A stretch of 64,000 bases of DNA, from positions 124,001 to 188,000 of the forward strand of contig NZ_JAJQJI010000006.1 in the NCBI RefSeq assembly GCF_021213805.1, given 5' to 3'. Position 1 is the stretch's first letter. Each line of letters opens with the position of its first letter. This document shows positions 63,576 through 64,000 of the stretch, piece by piece. The position numbers were made by a program, and so were the translations under genes. The DNA is from Mycobacterium sp. MYCO198283. GTDB taxonomy: Bacteria > Actinomycetota > Actinomycetes > Mycobacteriales > Mycobacteriaceae. The notes under the pieces were generated by a model. The model searched no databases, was not told where the DNA came from, and saw only the letters and a program-made list of their open reading frames with translations.

Positions 63576-64000
63576 CAGTGGGCTCCTTTCCAGGGCCGCC
63601 GCGGGCTGGTGCGGCGGGGTCGACGCGGCGGAGGTGGTGTCGGGCATGGGGAGGGTGAAGCGGAAGCGGGTGCCGGCGGTGTAGTCGGTGTCGATCCAGA
63701 TGGTGCCGCCGTGGAACTCGACGATCTTCTTGCACAGCGCCAACCCGATGCCGGTGCCGCTGTAGGCGTCGCGGCCGTGCAGCCGCTGGAAGATGACGAA
63801 AACCTTCTCGACGAACTCCTCGGAGATGCCGATGCCGTTGTCCGACAACGTGATCAGCCACTCGGGGCCCTCGTCGCCGGGACCCGTGGCGGCCTCGCAC
63901 TCGATCGTGAGGCGCGGCGTCTCGCCGGGGCGGCGGAACTTCACGGCGTTGCCGATCAGGTTCTGCCAGAGCATCGCCAGCAGGGTCGGATCACCCTGCA
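63135..64000 (-). CDS. Sensor histidine kinase fused in frame to receiver domain, 5' part outside window
   Basis: The frame is open from the window edge. It holds the end of a histidine kinase HATPase domain (N box LWQNLIGNAVKF, G1 DNGIGI, F box KVFVIFQRLH, G2 GTGIGLALCKK) and then, after an Ala/Pro linker (TTSAASTPPHQPAAALERSP), a full receiver domain, without a stop codon. The QNLIGNAVKF sequence is typical of phytochrome- and PAS/GAF-type kinases. Either this is a hybrid kinase or the receiver is made separately from an internal start at 63575. Upstream sensor domains are not visible. Confidence 0.75.
   Translation of the reverse strand, partial: QGDPTLLAMLWQNLIGNAVKFRRPGETPRLTIECEAATGPGDEGPEWLITLSDNGIGISEEFVEKVFVIFQRLHGRDAYSGTGIGLALCKKIVEFHGGTIWIDTDYTAGTRFRFTLPMPDTTSAASTPPHQPAAALERSPLMAYETRPIDVLLVEDDPGDELITREAFEHNKISNTLHVAHDGEEGLDFLYRRHPYENAPRPDLILLDLNLPKYDGRQLLERVKSDPQLSHIPVVVLTTSSAEEDILRSYKLHANAYVTKPVDLDQFMNAVRQIDEFFVQVVRLPQS

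Overview
The window is high-GC actinobacterial DNA, and its gene content points to a mycobacterium, most likely a fast-growing environmental one (Mycolicibacterium-like). Diagnostic genes are a mycolic acid S-adenosylmethionine methyltransferase, a resuscitation-promoting-factor-type transglycosylase, the mannosyltransferase MgtA, cytochromes P450 of the CYP140 and CYP125 types, an F420-type luciferase-like oxidoreductase, IlvX, BfrA, and several Ala/Pro-rich secreted proteins. From memory, the backbone order (two-domain CaiB transferase, thiolase-like protein, LldD2-like oxidase, DUF1810 protein, BfrA, CYP140, Rpf, CinA) parallels the M. tuberculosis Rv1866 to Rv1901 interval, with many accessory genes inserted. 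I found no rRNA, tRNA, CRISPR array, insertion sequence or prophage.

Layout. 1-3.4 kb: a 5'-truncated CoA transferase and a thiolase-like partner. 3.4-8.2 kb: a tightly overlapping minus-strand trio encoding a DUF559/Vsr-fold nuclease-like protein, a winged-helix protein and a 1041-residue protein with an AAA and a HerA-type ATPase module; this is the best candidate for an undescribed DNA-processing or defence system here. 8.2-20.2 kb: DUF72 protein, Lon protease, aminotransferase, LldD2-like oxidase, IlvX, DUF1810 protein, a GH13 enzyme, and a flavin monooxygenase divergent from a TetR regulator with two visible operators. 20.2-25.4 kb: Bfd/BfrA iron-storage pair with an iron-box-like sequence, sugar kinase, AhpD-like protein, SnoaL-like protein and a D-aminoacylase-type amidohydrolase. 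25.6-32.8 kb: MgtA, a thioredoxin-reductase-like enzyme, CYP140, an adenylate cyclase and an Rpf with a CRP-like site. 32.9-42.6 kb: mycolic acid methyltransferase, second methyltransferase, DUF1275 membrane protein, dienelactone hydrolase, CYP125, three secreted Ala/Pro-rich or Cys-containing proteins, a DUF7159-type membrane protein and a pyruvate-oxidase-like enzyme.

42.6-53.6 kb: a nitronate-monooxygenase-like enzyme and a divergent reductase/SDR pair, each preceded by a sequence fitting the KstR operator TnnAACnnGTTnnA, suggesting sterol-linked regulation together with CYP125. Then come a secreted GH2 enzyme of the exo-beta-D-glucosaminidase subfamily, CinA and small conserved proteins. 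54-64 kb: class I aldolase; a coupled pair of an RsbU-type phosphatase and a cobalamin-binding protein carrying the W-x9-EH motif of B12 photoreceptors; AraC regulator and amidohydrolase; YaaA; a small HTH/membrane-protein locus; a serine hydrolase; and, at the window edge, the end of a sensor histidine kinase whose frame runs without a stop into an Rcp1-like receiver domain.

Genes are dense and convergent neighbours often overlap. Where convergent genes leave a gap, strong hairpins occur (23.1, 42.6 and 59.7 kb). Many long open frames antisense to real genes are artefacts of the high GC content and are not annotated.
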